This document shows, one piece after another, positions 6,522 through 14,098 of a DNA stretch of 23,613 nt (the first letter of the stretch is position 1; each line of letters starts with the position of its first letter). The translations under genes were made by a program, and so were the position numbers. Origin of the DNA: DAOTXK01 sp034435395 (GTDB lineage: Bacteria; Chloroflexota; Anaerolineae; Aggregatilineales; Ch27); NCBI GenBank assembly GCA_034435395.1, contig DAOTXK010000182.1, forward strand, positions 1 through 23,613, given 5' to 3'. The notes under the pieces were generated by a model that was not told where the DNA came from, did not search any database, and worked only from the letters and a program-made list of their open reading frames with translations.

Positions 6522-7265
6522 CCGTCCCACCAGCAGCGTGTTGAAGTTAAACGGCCAGGGTGCGATGACTCGCAGCCCTTGCCCCAGCCAGCGGGCCAGC
6601 CGCGAGGTCCGATAGTAACCTTTGGTGCGGAACGGCCCGCCCAATCCCCACAGCGTGAAGTCATGGCCGGTCGGTCGAACTTCCACAATCTCAAAACCGG
6701 CGGCTTCCGTCTCGCGGGCCAGGTCATGCGGGGTGTAGGTGCTCTCGTAGAACGCGTCGTCGGTCAGGCTGCTCTGACCCTGCCGACGGCGTCCCCACTG
6801 GACCAGCTTCCAGACGATATTGGGGTAGGGGATGGTGAGCACCAGCACGCCGCCCGGACGCAGCACGCGCGCCGCTTCCCGCAGTGCCGGCCCCATACCC
6901 TGCTCAAAGTGTTCCAGTACGCCGAAGGATAGATAACCTGCCAGCGATCCAGAAGCGTAAGGTAGGGCGTGTACATCCCCTGCTTGCAGTTCCAGGGTGG
7001 GGTCATAGGCGCGCGCTTTTTGCAGGGCGTTGGTGGCATAGTCCAGGCCGATGGCGTGGAAGCCCTGCTGGCGCAGGTGGATCACCACGGCAGCGAGGCC
7101 GCAGCCCGCTTCCAGGATCGGGCCATCGCGTGGAAGATAGGGGGTGTAGGCGGCGATCAGGTCTCGCGAGCGAGGGTAGGTCAGCGTCTCCAGCTCAACT
7201 TCGACGCTGGCCTGGTCCCAGATGTTTTCCCAGGTCTGGCGGGTCGAGTCATAACGTCCGGTCAT
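6513..7265 (-). CDS. Class I SAM-dependent methyltransferase (Methyltransf_11 type)
   Basis: A 250-residue Rossmann-fold methyltransferase. Motif I is LEAGCGLA at 51-58, the acidic end of strand 2 is D75 (IGLDYA), D97 follows (AGDVHALPY), and the post-motif blocks are GVLEHF at 115-120 and VLRPGGVLVLTIPYPN at 134-149. The C-terminal part (about 150-250) is family-specific and contains several aromatic residues (TKGYYRTSRL, PWPFNFNTLL). The start at 7265 (MTGRYDSTRQ) has AGGG upstream; a longer frame to 7352 lacks family-like sequence. The substrate is not evident; a small molecule, quinone or lipid is as likely as any. It is divergent from the STAND ATPase gene. Confidence 0.9.
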   Translation of the reverse strand: MTGRYDSTRQTWENIWDQASVEVELETLTYPRSRDLIAAYTPYLPRDGPILEAGCGLAAVVIHLRQQGFHAIGLDYATNALQKARAYDPTLELQAGDVHALPYASGSLAGYLSFGVLEHFEQGMGPALREAARVLRPGGVLVLTIPYPNIVWKLVQWGRRRQGQSSLTDDAFYESTYTPHDLARETEAAGFEIVEVRPTGHDFTLWGLGGPFRTKGYYRTSRLARWLGQGLRVIAPWPFNFNTLLVGRKK

Positions 7266-7313
7266 CTGTGAATGCCCTGGCGGTCCTTCGGTGGTATCGG
7301 GTCCAAGATCACA

Positions 7314-7330
7314 ACAATCTGTATATTGTA
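7314..7330. promoter_or_regulatory. Inverted repeat and possible -10 in the divergent gap
   Basis: ACAAT, 6 nt, ATTGT forms an imperfect operator-like dyad in an AT-rich island between the methyltransferase and the STAND gene. Its minus-strand reading includes TACAAT (7330-7325), a possible -10 for the methyltransferase about 60 bp upstream of its start. Confidence 0.3.
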
Positions 7331-7424
7331 CCTGCTCAGCCGGTCGCTGCACCCCCGAATATGGCGGATCATGCTGCCCAGGCAGCCAAATGGCGGCAGG
7401 CGCTTTTTCCTAACGAAGCCGATC

Positions 7425-7433
7425 TGCTATACT
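7425..7433 (+). promoter_or_regulatory. Extended -10 promoter candidate of the STAND gene
   Basis: TGC followed by TATACT (7428-7433). The -35 region is weak. The predicted start near 7440 lies just before the first in-frame GTG (7441), which is one reason to prefer a later start codon for the gene. Confidence 0.42.
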
Positions 7434-7482
7434 GCGGTTAGTGATGCCCGTGTGCCTGCGGAAAAAGATGGGACGTCCGATT

Positions 7483-10068
7483 ATGGAACATTTTACGCCA
7501 TCTGAAGCCCCTATTCATGAGACACAGCGCCTGCCGGTCATGCCCCCGCCGCAGATCATTGGTCGCAATCAGGTATTAGGGCAGACCTTTGCCCAGATGC
7601 GCGCTGGCGCAGCGGTCCTGTTGCATGGACCGGAAGGGGTCGGCAAGTCGGCGCTGGCGGCGACCCTCGCCGCGGCCTTCACGACTTTTCCCGGCGGGGT
7701 GCTCTGGTGGTCGGTCAACCGCGACTCGCTGGCGCAGTTGGTGGTGCGGCTGGGGCGCGCGTATGGTGAGCGGGCCATCAGCGACCGCCCTGACCCTTTG
7801 TCGCAGATGGATGTGGTGGCGGCCTTGCTGGATCGCGAGCACAAGCCGATGGTGGTGTTGGACGGCGCGCTCGATCTGGAAGTGGGGCGCGATTTTGTGC
7901 GCAAAGTCGTGCCTGGTGTGCCGGTGATTCTGACGAATGAAAGCGCTGGCCCTGGTCCCTGGACCCCCTTCGAAATCCGTGAGCTGACCGATGACGATGC
8001 GGCCACGCTGTTCATTCAGACCGCTGGCTATGAGCAGGTTTCCAACCTCATGCGCGCCGATATTCAGGGAGTCTGTAACGCGCTGGGCGGGCAGCCGCTG
8101 GCGATTATCCTGGCCGGGCGGCATGTACGGGCCGAACAGCAGACGCCGGGAGAGTTCCTGGGGGCGCTGACGACTTCCGGATTGACCGGGGCGTTGCTGG
8201 CCTTAACCAGCATCTTTCATCAGTTGCCCGATGCGCTGCAGGGCATGTTGCTGACCATCGGCAGCACGTTTGCCGGGCGGGCGACGAGCACTTTGCTGGA
8301 GTATCTTCAGTTGTCGCCCCACGAGACGGTCGTCCGGGTCATGGAGATGTTGGCGGCGCGCGGCCTGGTTCAGCGAGTGGTGTCCCAAACACCCCTGAAG
8401 TGTTATCAGTTACACGTGGTGATCCATCGGTTCGCGCAGAGCTGGTTGCGGGATATGGGGCGGCTGGAAACAACCGTCGCCCGGGTGCAGGAGGCCCTGT
8501 TGTCCTACGCGGAGCAGTACAGCACCGAAACCCGCGAGGCACGGGCTGCTCTTGTCGCCGAGATGGATAACTTCATGGGGCTGGCCCGGTATGCGGCTGC
8601 CAGCGACGATATCACCACGGTGGAACGGCTGGCGACGGCGCTTGCCAGGGCATTTGGTCCGACCGGGGGGTATGGCTACGAGCTGCATCTGCTGGAGCAA
8701 CTGACGGGCGGGACGCTGGCTGAAGAGGCGGCGGCGGTGGCCCAGATGCCGCTGTTCGCCGATGAGCAGGCGCTCCCCTCGCCTCCGGATGTCTCCTCGG
8801 CGGCTGCGCCTCCGCCGGGGAAGGTGCGTCCTCCCGCTGAGGGGGCTTACGATACCCTGCCGCTGGAACCCCTGGAAAGTAAGCTGGCGGCAGGCCCGCC
8901 GCCGGACGCCGCCCAAGTTCCGGCGCGGGGTGAGGAGGCGGGGCCAGAACCGGCCCCCGTCTGGGCGGCGGAATCGGAGGCTGGAGAAGCGATAGAGGCC
9001 GGAGGTGCGCCGGCCGATCAGATTCTCCTCGGTGCCGAGGTGGACGACCTGCTGGCTGCCGCCGAAGCCGCGCGGGAAGCAGGCCGGTGGGAGGAGGCCA
9101 TAGCCGCCCTGAACGCGTTGGGCCAGCGGTTGCTGGAGCAAGACCGGTCTGAGGAAGCGCAGGAGGCCTTTGCCGAGGCCCTGGCCATTGGCGAAGACGT
9201 GGAGGACATGGAGGGGATGCTGGTGGCGTTGGAAGGGTTGGCCGGGGTCAGCCTTGATGATGGCGATCTGGACAACGCGATTGTCTATGCGACGCGGGCG
9301 GAGAATCTGGCGGCGCAGGGGCGGGACCCCGCGCGGCACGGTCACCTGCTGGCGTTGCTGGGTGATGTTCAGATGGAGGCCGGGGAGCTTGACCATGCCA
9401 TCGGCACCTATGTTAACGCGATTGAGACGCTTCAGGCGACCGGCGATGAACTCAGCCTGGGAATTGTGCAAACCAAACTGGGCAACGCGCAGCTCGATCG
9501 TGGGGATTACTCTCAGGCGGTCACCATGCTGACCGAGGCGCTGGCCGTCTTCGAGCGGCAGGGGCGGCTGGATTATCAGGGGCGGGTACTGGGGAATCTG
9601 GGCACTGCCTGTGGGCGGATGGGGCAGTGGGCAGACGCCGAGGAATACCACCGGCAGGCCGCGGCCATTGCTCAGCAATTGGGCGACATCGAGGAACAGG
9701 AGCGGCAACTGGCCAACCTCGCCTATGCCGCCCAGGCGCGTGGCGACCGCGAAGCGATGATCAGCTATTACCGCCAGGCGCTTGACCTGGCGTACCGGGC
9801 GGGAGTGGTCGTGTGGCAGGTCCGTTATCTGGATGTGCTGGGGCGCATGTTGATGGATGATGTCTCACAGGTCAACCTGGCGGTGATGGTTTTGGAAGAA
9901 GCGGATGAACTGGTGCCCAGCGACGACCGCATCCGCTGGCTGCAACGTGCGCGCAAGCGGTTGGAGCGCATCCAGGAGTCCGGCATCCCTCAACAGCCGT
10001 TGCCGTCCAGCGTCCGCCAGTGGGCAGCGGAAGCGTCTTCCGGTGTGGAGGCGGGGGCTGGCCACTGA
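7483..10068 (+). CDS. STAND (NB-ARC) ATPase with C-terminal TPR array
   Basis: An 861-residue signal-transduction ATPase. Residues 22-320 are the NB-ARC module: Walker A GPEGVGKS (49-56), Walker B MVVLD (123-127), an ILTNES sensor block (149-154), the GLPLA-like GGQPLA (202-207), and an MHD-like YQLHVVIHRFA (308-318). Residues about 425-515 are an Ala/Pro/Glu-rich linker. Residues about 518-815 hold TPR-like helix pairs (for example AREAGRWEEAIAAL, DRGDYSQAVTML, GQWADAEEYHRQAAAIA). Only about 20 residues precede the NB-ARC, so there is no N-terminal effector domain. Start choice is uncertain among 7441, 7444, 7468 and 7483. A role as a regulator or scaffold is likely; defence involvement is not supported by its neighbours. 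Confidence 0.9.
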   Translation: MEHFTPSEAPIHETQRLPVMPPPQIIGRNQVLGQTFAQMRAGAAVLLHGPEGVGKSALAATLAAAFTTFPGGVLWWSVNRDSLAQLVVRLGRAYGERAISDRPDPLSQMDVVAALLDREHKPMVVLDGALDLEVGRDFVRKVVPGVPVILTNESAGPGPWTPFEIRELTDDDAATLFIQTAGYEQVSNLMRADIQGVCNALGGQPLAIILAGRHVRAEQQTPGEFLGALTTSGLTGALLALTSIFHQLPDALQGMLLTIGSTFAGRATSTLLEYLQLSPHETVVRVMEMLAARGLVQRVVSQTPLKCYQLHVVIHRFAQSWLRDMGRLETTVARVQEALLSYAEQYSTETREARAALVAEMDNFMGLARYAAASDDITTVERLATALARAFGPTGGYGYELHLLEQLTGGTLAEEAAAVAQMPLFADEQALPSPPDVSSAAAPPPGKVRPPAEGAYDTLPLEPLESKLAAGPPPDAAQVPARGEEAGPEPAPVWAAESEAGEAIEAGGAPADQILLGAEVDDLLAAAEAAREAGRWEEAIAALNALGQRLLEQDRSEEAQEAFAEALAIGEDVEDMEGMLVALEGLAGVSLDDGDLDNAIVYATRAENLAAQGRDPARHGHLLALLGDVQMEAGELDHAIGTYVNAIETLQATGDELSLGIVQTKLGNAQLDRGDYSQAVTMLTEALAVFERQGRLDYQGRVLGNLGTACGRMGQWADAEEYHRQAAAIAQQLGDIEEQERQLANLAYAAQARGDREAMISYYRQALDLAYRAGVVVWQVRYLDVLGRMLMDDVSQVNLAVMVLEEADELVPSDDRIRWLQRARKRLERIQESGIPQQPLPSSVRQWAAEASSGVEAGAGH

Positions 10069-10086
10069 CCGCGAGCGGGGAAGGGC

Positions 10087-11460
10087 CTAGCCACCTTCCG
10101 CTTTGGTCCCCGGAATCACCGGCGTGCCGGTCGCCCCGTATTTGGTGAGCGTTTGTTCCGGCCCTGATGGCTTGCCGTAGCGCGCCAGCATCTCCGCCCA
10201 GCGGATGCGGGCCGCGCGCCGTTTCATGTACCGACCCAGGCTCAGGAAAGCCATCGCTCCGGCGACGCCGATGCCCAGCGCCAGGTGCCAGAGCAGACGC
10301 CGGTGCGCGCCCCCGGCGGCGGACAGAATCAGGCCGCCTCCCAGGGGGCCGATGCCGAAGCTCAGTCCCCACACCAGGCCGTAGAAGCCCATATAACGCC
10401 CGCGCATGTCTTCGGGAGCCATCTCCGGCACCACACTCTGCGCCACCGGAATCAACACCATCTCCCCAATGGTGAGGACCGCCATCCCCAGCGCAAACCA
10501 CCACATTTCCCCCACGTGGCCGAACATCCCAAAGCCGATCCCATAACAGAGCGCCCCGGCAGCCAGCACCGGGGTGTGACGGAAGCGCTCGATATAGGCG
10601 GTGATGGGGAACTGGAACAGGACCACCATCGCCGCGTTGAGGGCGATCAGGGAGCTGTACTGGCTGGCGCTGATGCCGAACTCTTTGTCCAGGTAGAGCA
10701 CCAGGTTGGTGTTCATCTGCGAGTAGACGATGGTGGAGGCCAGATAGGTGAGCGAGAACAGCAGGAAAGGCGTGTCGCGGATCACCTGTCCGTAACCGTC
10801 GAACAGTCTCAGCGCCACCGTCCAGCGCCGTGAGCCGGCGACCGCTGCCGGTTCCGGTGGGGCGGCGGGTTTCGTCTCCCGGATCAGGAGGATGATGAAC
10901 AGCGCAAAAATGGCGCTGGTGAGCGCATCGCCCAGGAACAGCCACAGGAAGCCGCCTTCCCGGTCGGCCAGCAGCCCTCCCAGGAGCGGCCCGATGACCA
11001 CCCCCATGTTAGCCGAGACCCGGATCAGGCCGAAGCCGCGCGCTCGCTGTTCCTCGGGCAGCATGTCAGCGATCATGGCGTTGACGGCCGGGCCAAACAC
11101 TGGGGACAGCAGGCCGATGACCACGATGGCCACCAGGATCGCGGTCAGCGTGCTGGCGAAAGCCATGATCATGCTGAACAGAATCGCCGAGGCCAGGCCG
11201 ATGATCATCACCGCCTTTCGCCCCAAGCGGTCGGATAGCGCACCGCCCACCGCGCCGCTCAGCAGGGACATGATGGCATACAGGGTGAAGACGCCGCCGA
11301 TTTCCAGTTCGCTGACGCCAAAGCGCCGCCCGATATATAGCGAGATGAATGGGAAAACGAGCGCGCTGCCGGTGCTGTTGATCAGCGTGCCGATCACCAG
11401 AATCCAGAACTGTCCGTCAAATCCCCAGAGGGTACGCTGCTGCGGAGGACGCTGGGCCAT
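10087..11460 (-). CDS. MFS transporter (DHA-type, 12 TM)
   Basis: A 457-residue major facilitator superfamily permease, with hydrophobic segments typical of 12 helices. The MFS loop 2-3 signature is clear as GGALSDRLGRKAVMI. A second charged loop (PEDMRGRYMG) lies in the C-terminal half, and the tail after about residue 405 is hydrophilic and basic. The start at 11460 is fixed by a perfect AAGGAGG (11469-11475) 8 nt upstream; the frame itself extends to 11508. The substrate is unknown, and the drug:H+ antiporter-like family is a guess from motif style. It follows the glycosyltransferase by 66 bp, with an inverted repeat (GCCGAT / ATCGGC, 11491-11512) in the gap, and converges on the STAND gene with 18 bp between stops. 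Confidence 0.93.
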   Translation of the reverse strand: MAQRPPQQRTLWGFDGQFWILVIGTLINSTGSALVFPFISLYIGRRFGVSELEIGGVFTLYAIMSLLSGAVGGALSDRLGRKAVMIIGLASAILFSMIMAFASTLTAILVAIVVIGLLSPVFGPAVNAMIADMLPEEQRARGFGLIRVSANMGVVIGPLLGGLLADREGGFLWLFLGDALTSAIFALFIILLIRETKPAAPPEPAAVAGSRRWTVALRLFDGYGQVIRDTPFLLFSLTYLASTIVYSQMNTNLVLYLDKEFGISASQYSSLIALNAAMVVLFQFPITAYIERFRHTPVLAAGALCYGIGFGMFGHVGEMWWFALGMAVLTIGEMVLIPVAQSVVPEMAPEDMRGRYMGFYGLVWGLSFGIGPLGGGLILSAAGGAHRRLLWHLALGIGVAGAMAFLSLGRYMKRRAARIRWAEMLARYGKPSGPEQTLTKYGATGTPVIPGTKAEGG

Positions 11461-11468
11461 GCCGTCAG

Positions 11469-11475
11469 CCTCCTT
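11469..11475 (-). promoter_or_regulatory. Ribosome binding site deciding the MFS start
   Basis: A perfect anti-anti-SD AAGGAGG on the minus strand, 8 nt before the ATG at 11460. It rejects the longer frame from 11508. Confidence 0.8.
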
Positions 11476-11526
11476 GGCGCTGGCTGAGCCGCCGATTGAT
11501 TGTGGCATCGGCTGGACAACGGCGGG

Positions 11527-13518
11527 CTAATCGTCAGCGGCAGCCAGGATGTCTGCTGTCGGGATGTCGACCCACTGGCCTGCCGGGTTGCCCGCCGCGT
11601 CCAGGATGTCGACGTTTTGGGGCGCGCCGTCGATCAGCTGGTACATGCCGACGCGTAACACTTCCGCCGAGGGGAGATCGATGTCGGCGGGCAGTGGGAA
11701 ATCGTGCACGACGATCTCACCATCCCGCCAGTACCGCCCCGGCCAGGCCGGCCCGTCGCGCTGCCCGATGCGCTGGCCGCCGGCATTCAGCAAATGGTTG
11801 AAAACCTGGTAATCGCCGGGCAGGGGGCCATCCGCTTCCCAGGCCAGCCGGATGGCGGGCGCGTCCCCAGCGAGGATGGCGGCGGATACCAGTCTCGCGC
11901 CGTTGGCGAAGGTGGCGTAAGGTGGACCTGGGGCGCGCACGATCAGGGCCTCGTTAGGAGCGGCTGGGCATACGGCGTAGTATCCTTCCCCTGGGCGGAG
12001 GTCGAAGCGCCGCTCATCGCCGGCGCAGGGGGCGGAAAGAGCGGGTTCTGCCTGCTGATTAAACGCCGCCGTATGGAGGGCCAGGGGGCCGTCAGCCAGC
12101 GAATACACCGCCGTGTGGCGTCCATCCAGCGGGCGGACGGACGCCACATCGTAGAGCAGAACCTCCCATACGGCGGCGTCCTGGTCGAAGCGCGGGTCAT
12201 CGCTGACGCCGACGATCAACACGTCATTCGGCCGGGCGGCCAGGACGGCATTCCGCACGTCCAGCAGGTAGTGCAGGGGCGTGCCGAACCCGCCCGGCGT
12301 CGGATGGCTGTCCAGGAAGGCATACAGGGTGGCGGTGTTCCAGGTCTGCATGGCGGCGAAGACGAGCAGCAGTCCGGCGATGAAGGTGGCAGCGCTGCGC
12401 CCCCTGGCCGGGGAGCGCCCCCGCACGATCCGCCAGACCGCCGACGCCCCCGCGCCGAACAGGATATAGGCGGCGGGCATCAGGGGGATCAGATAGTGGG
12501 GGAAGGTCGGCGTCCACGTCACGGAGAAGAGCGCCACCGGCAGGATCAGCCACGCCAGCAGCGTCAGCCGCACCCGCCGCCCCAAACCAGGGCCGCGCCG
12601 CCAGGCGGCGTAGCCCGCCCCTGCCGCCGAGAGGATTACCAGCCAGCCGAACAGCGTTTGCAGCAGGACGATGTCCGGCACCTCGGCCAGGTAATCCTGG
12701 TAGGCTTCCGCCCCGGCCAGGGAGTGAATGGCATTGCCGCTGACGGTGATGGTGAAGTGGTACAGCGCCTCGGTTGTCAGGCCGAGGCCGCCCTGCCCAA
12801 AGGCTCTCCAATCGATTCCTCGCTCTCTGGTCATCAGCCACAAGGCACCGCTCCCGACGACGGCCAGCGCCGCGACGACGCCGATGGCCGTTGTCATCCG
12901 GCGAGTGAGGTTGCGGCGGCCCAGCCACAGCATCCACAGGGTGAGCGGGATCAAAACCAGGGCGGCGTAGTGAATCTGGACAGTGACCGCCAGCAGGAAA
13001 AAATGGGCCACCAGCCAGCGCCCTCCCCGCTCGTTTTCCAGGACGCCCATCATGCCCGTCCCCACCGTCAGGATGACGAAGGGCGGCAGCAGGTTCTGCG
13101 CCCAGATTTTGCGGCTGTAGATCACGCCCCAGGGGCTGACGGCAAGCATCAGGGCAGCGACCAATCCTGCGCCAGGGCCGAAGTAGCGACGCGCCAGCCA
13201 CCACGTCAGCCCTACCGCGGCCACGTTGAGCAGGCCGACGTATACCGTGGCTATCGTCGGATCGGAGGAGAACCAATAGGGCAGGGCGAACAGCCATACG
13301 CTGACCGGCAGGTTGGGAATGCCGACTGAGGAGCCGATTCCCAGCAATGGGAAGTCGCGCCCCCGGGCCATGTCCAGGGCCAGCTTGCTCAGGTGAGCCT
13401 CGTCCAGCTTGAACTCGGAGATGCCGGGCGCGTCCAGGCGCAGGACAGCGGCCAGCAGCAGGATCGCGCCCAGGGCTAACCATTCCCAGCGGGTGGGGCG
13501 GTCGGCGTGGATCGTCAT
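11527..13518 (-). CDS. GT-C fold membrane glycosyltransferase (PMT/ArnT-like)
   Basis: A 663-residue polytopic membrane protein. The first membrane segment (about 12-28) is followed by a loop with the acidic pair D39-E40 (KLDEAH), the position of the catalytic Asp in polyprenyl-phosphate-sugar dependent GT-C enzymes (GT39/GT83-like). About 10-12 hydrophobic segments run to near residue 415 (for example AGLVAALMLAVSPWGVIYSRK, in which Arg/Lys follow a helix). The rest (about 420-663) is a soluble, probably extracytoplasmic, beta-rich domain. The ATG at 13518 overlaps the stop of the upstream moaB-like gene (ATGA), and there is no Shine-Dalgarno of its own, so translation is probably coupled. 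Donor and acceptor are unknown. Confidence 0.88.
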   Translation of the reverse strand: MTIHADRPTRWEWLALGAILLLAAVLRLDAPGISEFKLDEAHLSKLALDMARGRDFPLLGIGSSVGIPNLPVSVWLFALPYWFSSDPTIATVYVGLLNVAAVGLTWWLARRYFGPGAGLVAALMLAVSPWGVIYSRKIWAQNLLPPFVILTVGTGMMGVLENERGGRWLVAHFFLLAVTVQIHYAALVLIPLTLWMLWLGRRNLTRRMTTAIGVVAALAVVGSGALWLMTRERGIDWRAFGQGGLGLTTEALYHFTITVSGNAIHSLAGAEAYQDYLAEVPDIVLLQTLFGWLVILSAAGAGYAAWRRGPGLGRRVRLTLLAWLILPVALFSVTWTPTFPHYLIPLMPAAYILFGAGASAVWRIVRGRSPARGRSAATFIAGLLLVFAAMQTWNTATLYAFLDSHPTPGGFGTPLHYLLDVRNAVLAARPNDVLIVGVSDDPRFDQDAAVWEVLLYDVASVRPLDGRHTAVYSLADGPLALHTAAFNQQAEPALSAPCAGDERRFDLRPGEGYYAVCPAAPNEALIVRAPGPPYATFANGARLVSAAILAGDAPAIRLAWEADGPLPGDYQVFNHLLNAGGQRIGQRDGPAWPGRYWRDGEIVVHDFPLPADIDLPSAEVLRVGMYQLIDGAPQNVDILDAAGNPAGQWVDIPTADILAAADD

Positions 13519-14021
13519 GGGGGGAAGGTATGCCCTTCTTCGGCGGCGGGGTCTTGCCGGAGCAGTTGTACGGCGTGCGGCAGCACCGGCAGGAGAACTT
13601 CCAGGTGCTCGCGGACCGCCGTGGGGCTGCCCGGCAGGTTGACGATCAGCGTCCGTCCCCGCAGGCCACAGACACCACGGCTCAACATGGCATGCGGCGT
13701 CTTCTGCAAGCTGGCCGCGCGCAGGGCTTCGGCTATGCCGGGGGCCTCCCGGTCGATGACGGCGCGGGTGGCCTCCGGCGTGACATCGCGCGGCGCAAAG
13801 CCGGTCCCGCCGGTGGTCAGGATCACGTCGAGGTCGTCCCGGTCGCTCCAATCGGTCAGCGTCTGGCGGATGGCATCCTGTTCGTCCGGCAGGATGTGAC
13901 TGCGGACCACCGTGACCCCGTTCAGCCTGCTCGTCACGATGTCGGCGATGAGCGGCCCGCTGGCGTCAGGGCGTGCGCCGCGCGCGCTGCGGTCACTGAC
14001 GGTGAGAATGCCGATGCGCAT
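13515..14021 (-). CDS. moaB: MoaB/MogA-family molybdopterin-binding protein
   Basis: A 168-residue single MoCF-binding domain. The signature TTGGTGFAPRDVTPEAT is at 69-85, with D79 at the position of the MogA catalytic Asp; NLPGSP at 128-133 and the N-terminal LTVSDRS also fit. Family members adenylylate molybdopterin before metal insertion (MogA) or are related proteins of unclear role (MoaB). No other molybdenum-cofactor gene lies in the window, so the role here is open. The start at 14021 has CGGAG 7 nt upstream; the frame extends to 14240, but that part is not family-like. It overlaps the glycosyltransferase by 4 nt. Confidence 0.93.
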   Translation of the reverse strand: MRIGILTVSDRSARGARPDASGPLIADIVTSRLNGVTVVRSHILPDEQDAIRQTLTDWSDRDDLDVILTTGGTGFAPRDVTPEATRAVIDREAPGIAEALRAASLQKTPHAMLSRGVCGLRGRTLIVNLPGSPTAVREHLEVLLPVLPHAVQLLRQDPAAEEGHTFPP

Positions 14022-14036
14022 GGGCTGTCTCCGGGT

Positions 14037-14071
14037 AAAAAGGGGACGGGGCCTGCCCGGACAGCGCCCCG
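14037..14071 (-). terminator. Terminator- or attenuator-like hairpin before moaB
   Basis: On the minus strand CGGGGC plus CTG pairs with CAG plus GCCCCG (one bulged G), and five T residues follow after a 5-nt gap (14041-14037). It lies just ahead of the moaB ribosome site, so it may end most transcripts of the PHP gene or attenuate the moaB-glycosyltransferase-MFS part. Confidence 0.42.
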
Positions 14072-14098
14072 CCTCTGATGTGACCGGCCCCGATCCCT

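Noticed and set aside
7441..7482. GTG 7441 as start of the STAND ATPase
   Set aside because: It coincides with the predicted transcription start and has no ribosome site; not fully excluded, but a later ATG is more likely.
11704..13329. Long open frame (541 codons) on the plus strand
   Set aside because: It lies wholly antisense to the glycosyltransferase, is rich in Gln/Gly/Arg with no domain motif, and has no ribosome site. It is a shadow frame in GC-rich coding DNA.
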